From: Anisakis pegreffii
Taxonomy: Eukaryota > Nematoda > Chromadorea > Rhabditida > Anisakidae
Direction of reading: 5' to 3'
Length of the DNA stretch: 64,000 nucleotides
NCBI GenBank assembly: GCA_035041965.1
Contig: JAPYMA010000103.1
Location: 124,001-188,000 of the forward strand
Part shown: piece after piece, positions 63,201 to 64,000 of the stretch
Layout: each line of letters begins with the position of its first letter
Position numbering within the stretch: position 1 is the stretch's first letter
Position numbers and translations under genes: made by a program
The notes under the pieces: generated by a model
The model's input: the letters and a program-made list of their open reading frames with translations, nothing else
Told to the model about the DNA's origin: nothing
Database searches by the model: none

Positions 63201-64000
63201 GTCGATCGCTTCGTTGAAATCGCCTCGATCAAACGAAAAATCAGCACTATCCTCCAGGATCACTGCTTCTTTGGCTGTTGTGCCATTTTCATTGTACAAA
63301 TTGCGCATTGCCTCGAAATGCTTCAGTCGAAGTTCCTTCAGAACAACAATTATCAAGTTAGACAACTAGGAGTGATTTTTAACGAATTCTTCCAAAAAGC
63401 TCATCAAAGGGAGTACCTGATCTCGTTTATGTTGCCGATAGAATCGAATTAAATCCGAATGCGCATCAATGGCAATTGATGATGAAGAGATTCTTTCAGC
63501 TAATCTCAATCGCTTCTGAAGCACTTCTTCTGCTTGATCCATATTGTTGCAGCTCTCGTTCAGTTTTGCAAGACATTTTAGACTGTTCAATCGCGTTTCT
63601 GTGTAAACAGTATTATTGACAAGGTTTGTTAGATACAACGTGATGGGTTAGGATACAATCAAAAATCCGAATGGCAATGATTTTGTTTGGATTGGTGAGG
63701 GAATGCAGCCTCATTAATGATTTCAAGCTTCATTTGAAAGTTGGTAATCATAGCTGGACATATGCGTACACTTGTGCTTATGACTGAGTTACGTTCAGGA
63801 GTTCTTTGAATTGTTTCTTTGTTCAATCAACGCCAATCTGATATGAAATGCAAGCAAGTGACCTACCGATGTTATCGTTTTGAATCAACTCATCATATTT
63901 GCTCCACAAAGCGAGTGCATTCCGAGGATCCTCTATTGCCTCATACACACTCGCCATATTCCTTCAAAGAAGTCTTCATTAAACGAAAAAGTTCAATTCA
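57225..64000 (-). CDS. TPR-repeat protein with C-terminal CHAT-like region, 5' end beyond the window
   Basis: Large tetratricopeptide-repeat scaffold with a caspase-fold-like C-terminal part; role unknown. Exons 5' to 3': 63961-63867, 63598-63417, 63335-63141, 62702-62515, 62439-62208, 62133-61954, 61588-61229, 61002-60765, 60498-60269, 60040-59614, 59323-58980, 58744-58541, 58426-58222, 57934-57710 and a last exon ending at 57225. Phases close from 63867 through 57710. TPR-like helices run through the first eight or so exons (for example FNEAIDHYEQCL, ANEAIAYYEQSL, VQRALEYFEKAHEA). Exons 59323-58222 resemble a CHAT domain: LALLDCSR where active members have a catalytic Cys, KALLIAGAECVVN matching the usual AGA-V segment, then LINGESLENC. 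The expected catalytic His position appears substituted. The last exon does not join in phase, so one piece is missing or frameshifted. It ends with a polybasic run (KRRRRRRK). TTC28-like is the nearest guess. Confidence 0.75.

Noticed and set aside
1..64000. Transposons, IS elements or CRISPR arrays
   Set aside because: I saw no transposase or reverse-transcriptase motifs, no long terminal repeats and no regularly spaced repeats.

Overview
The window looks like nematode nuclear DNA. It is AT-rich, its genes are cut into many short exons, the splice acceptors follow the nematode TTTCAG pattern, and the families fit a worm: a divergent CK1/TTBK-like kinase, a Cys-loop channel of the worm anion-channel type, and a nematode-like carboxylesterase. 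I see no prokaryotic operons, CRISPR arrays, rRNA or convincing tRNA genes. The exon models below were built by hand from splice sites and phase. Where phase closes exactly across all exons I treat the model as strong.

Layout. 1-3326 (+): 3' part of a type-B carboxylesterase with all three catalytic residues but one apparent frameshift. 4587-6986 (+): a complete seven-exon class I phosphatidylinositol transfer protein (270 aa). 6987-10458: T-rich and gene-poor. 10459-11922 (+): a four-exon gene (294 aa) that reads as an XLF/NHEJ1 end-joining factor, tail to tail with a CK1-like kinase (12540-16203, -; 400 aa). 16.2-23.9 kb: gene-poor, with two unexplained coding-like blocks. 23935-30769 (+): Cys-loop ligand-gated channel lacking its first exon(s). 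It converges on a type I diacylglycerol kinase (31332 to at least 46240, -), whose ~7.9-kb intron holds two small convergent candidate genes (42041-42955). 47108-49590 (+): a two-exon secreted peptide with ten cysteines. 50686-56523 (+): a complete 13-exon phospholipase B-like protein (579 aa). 57225-64000 (-): a TPR-repeat protein with a C-terminal CHAT-like region, running off the right edge.

The genes do not form one pathway. Lipid handling recurs (esterase, PITP, DGK, PLBD), and PITP and DGK both act in phosphoinositide/DAG signalling, but physical clustering here is probably coincidental. The two most unusual observations are (i) the XLF-like gene with a basic C-terminal tail ending in Phe, resembling an XLF-type Ku-binding tail, and (ii) a pattern seen in three separate genes: a 48-68 bp stretch at or just after a splice donor is duplicated, with divergence, 0.4-1.7 kb upstream.
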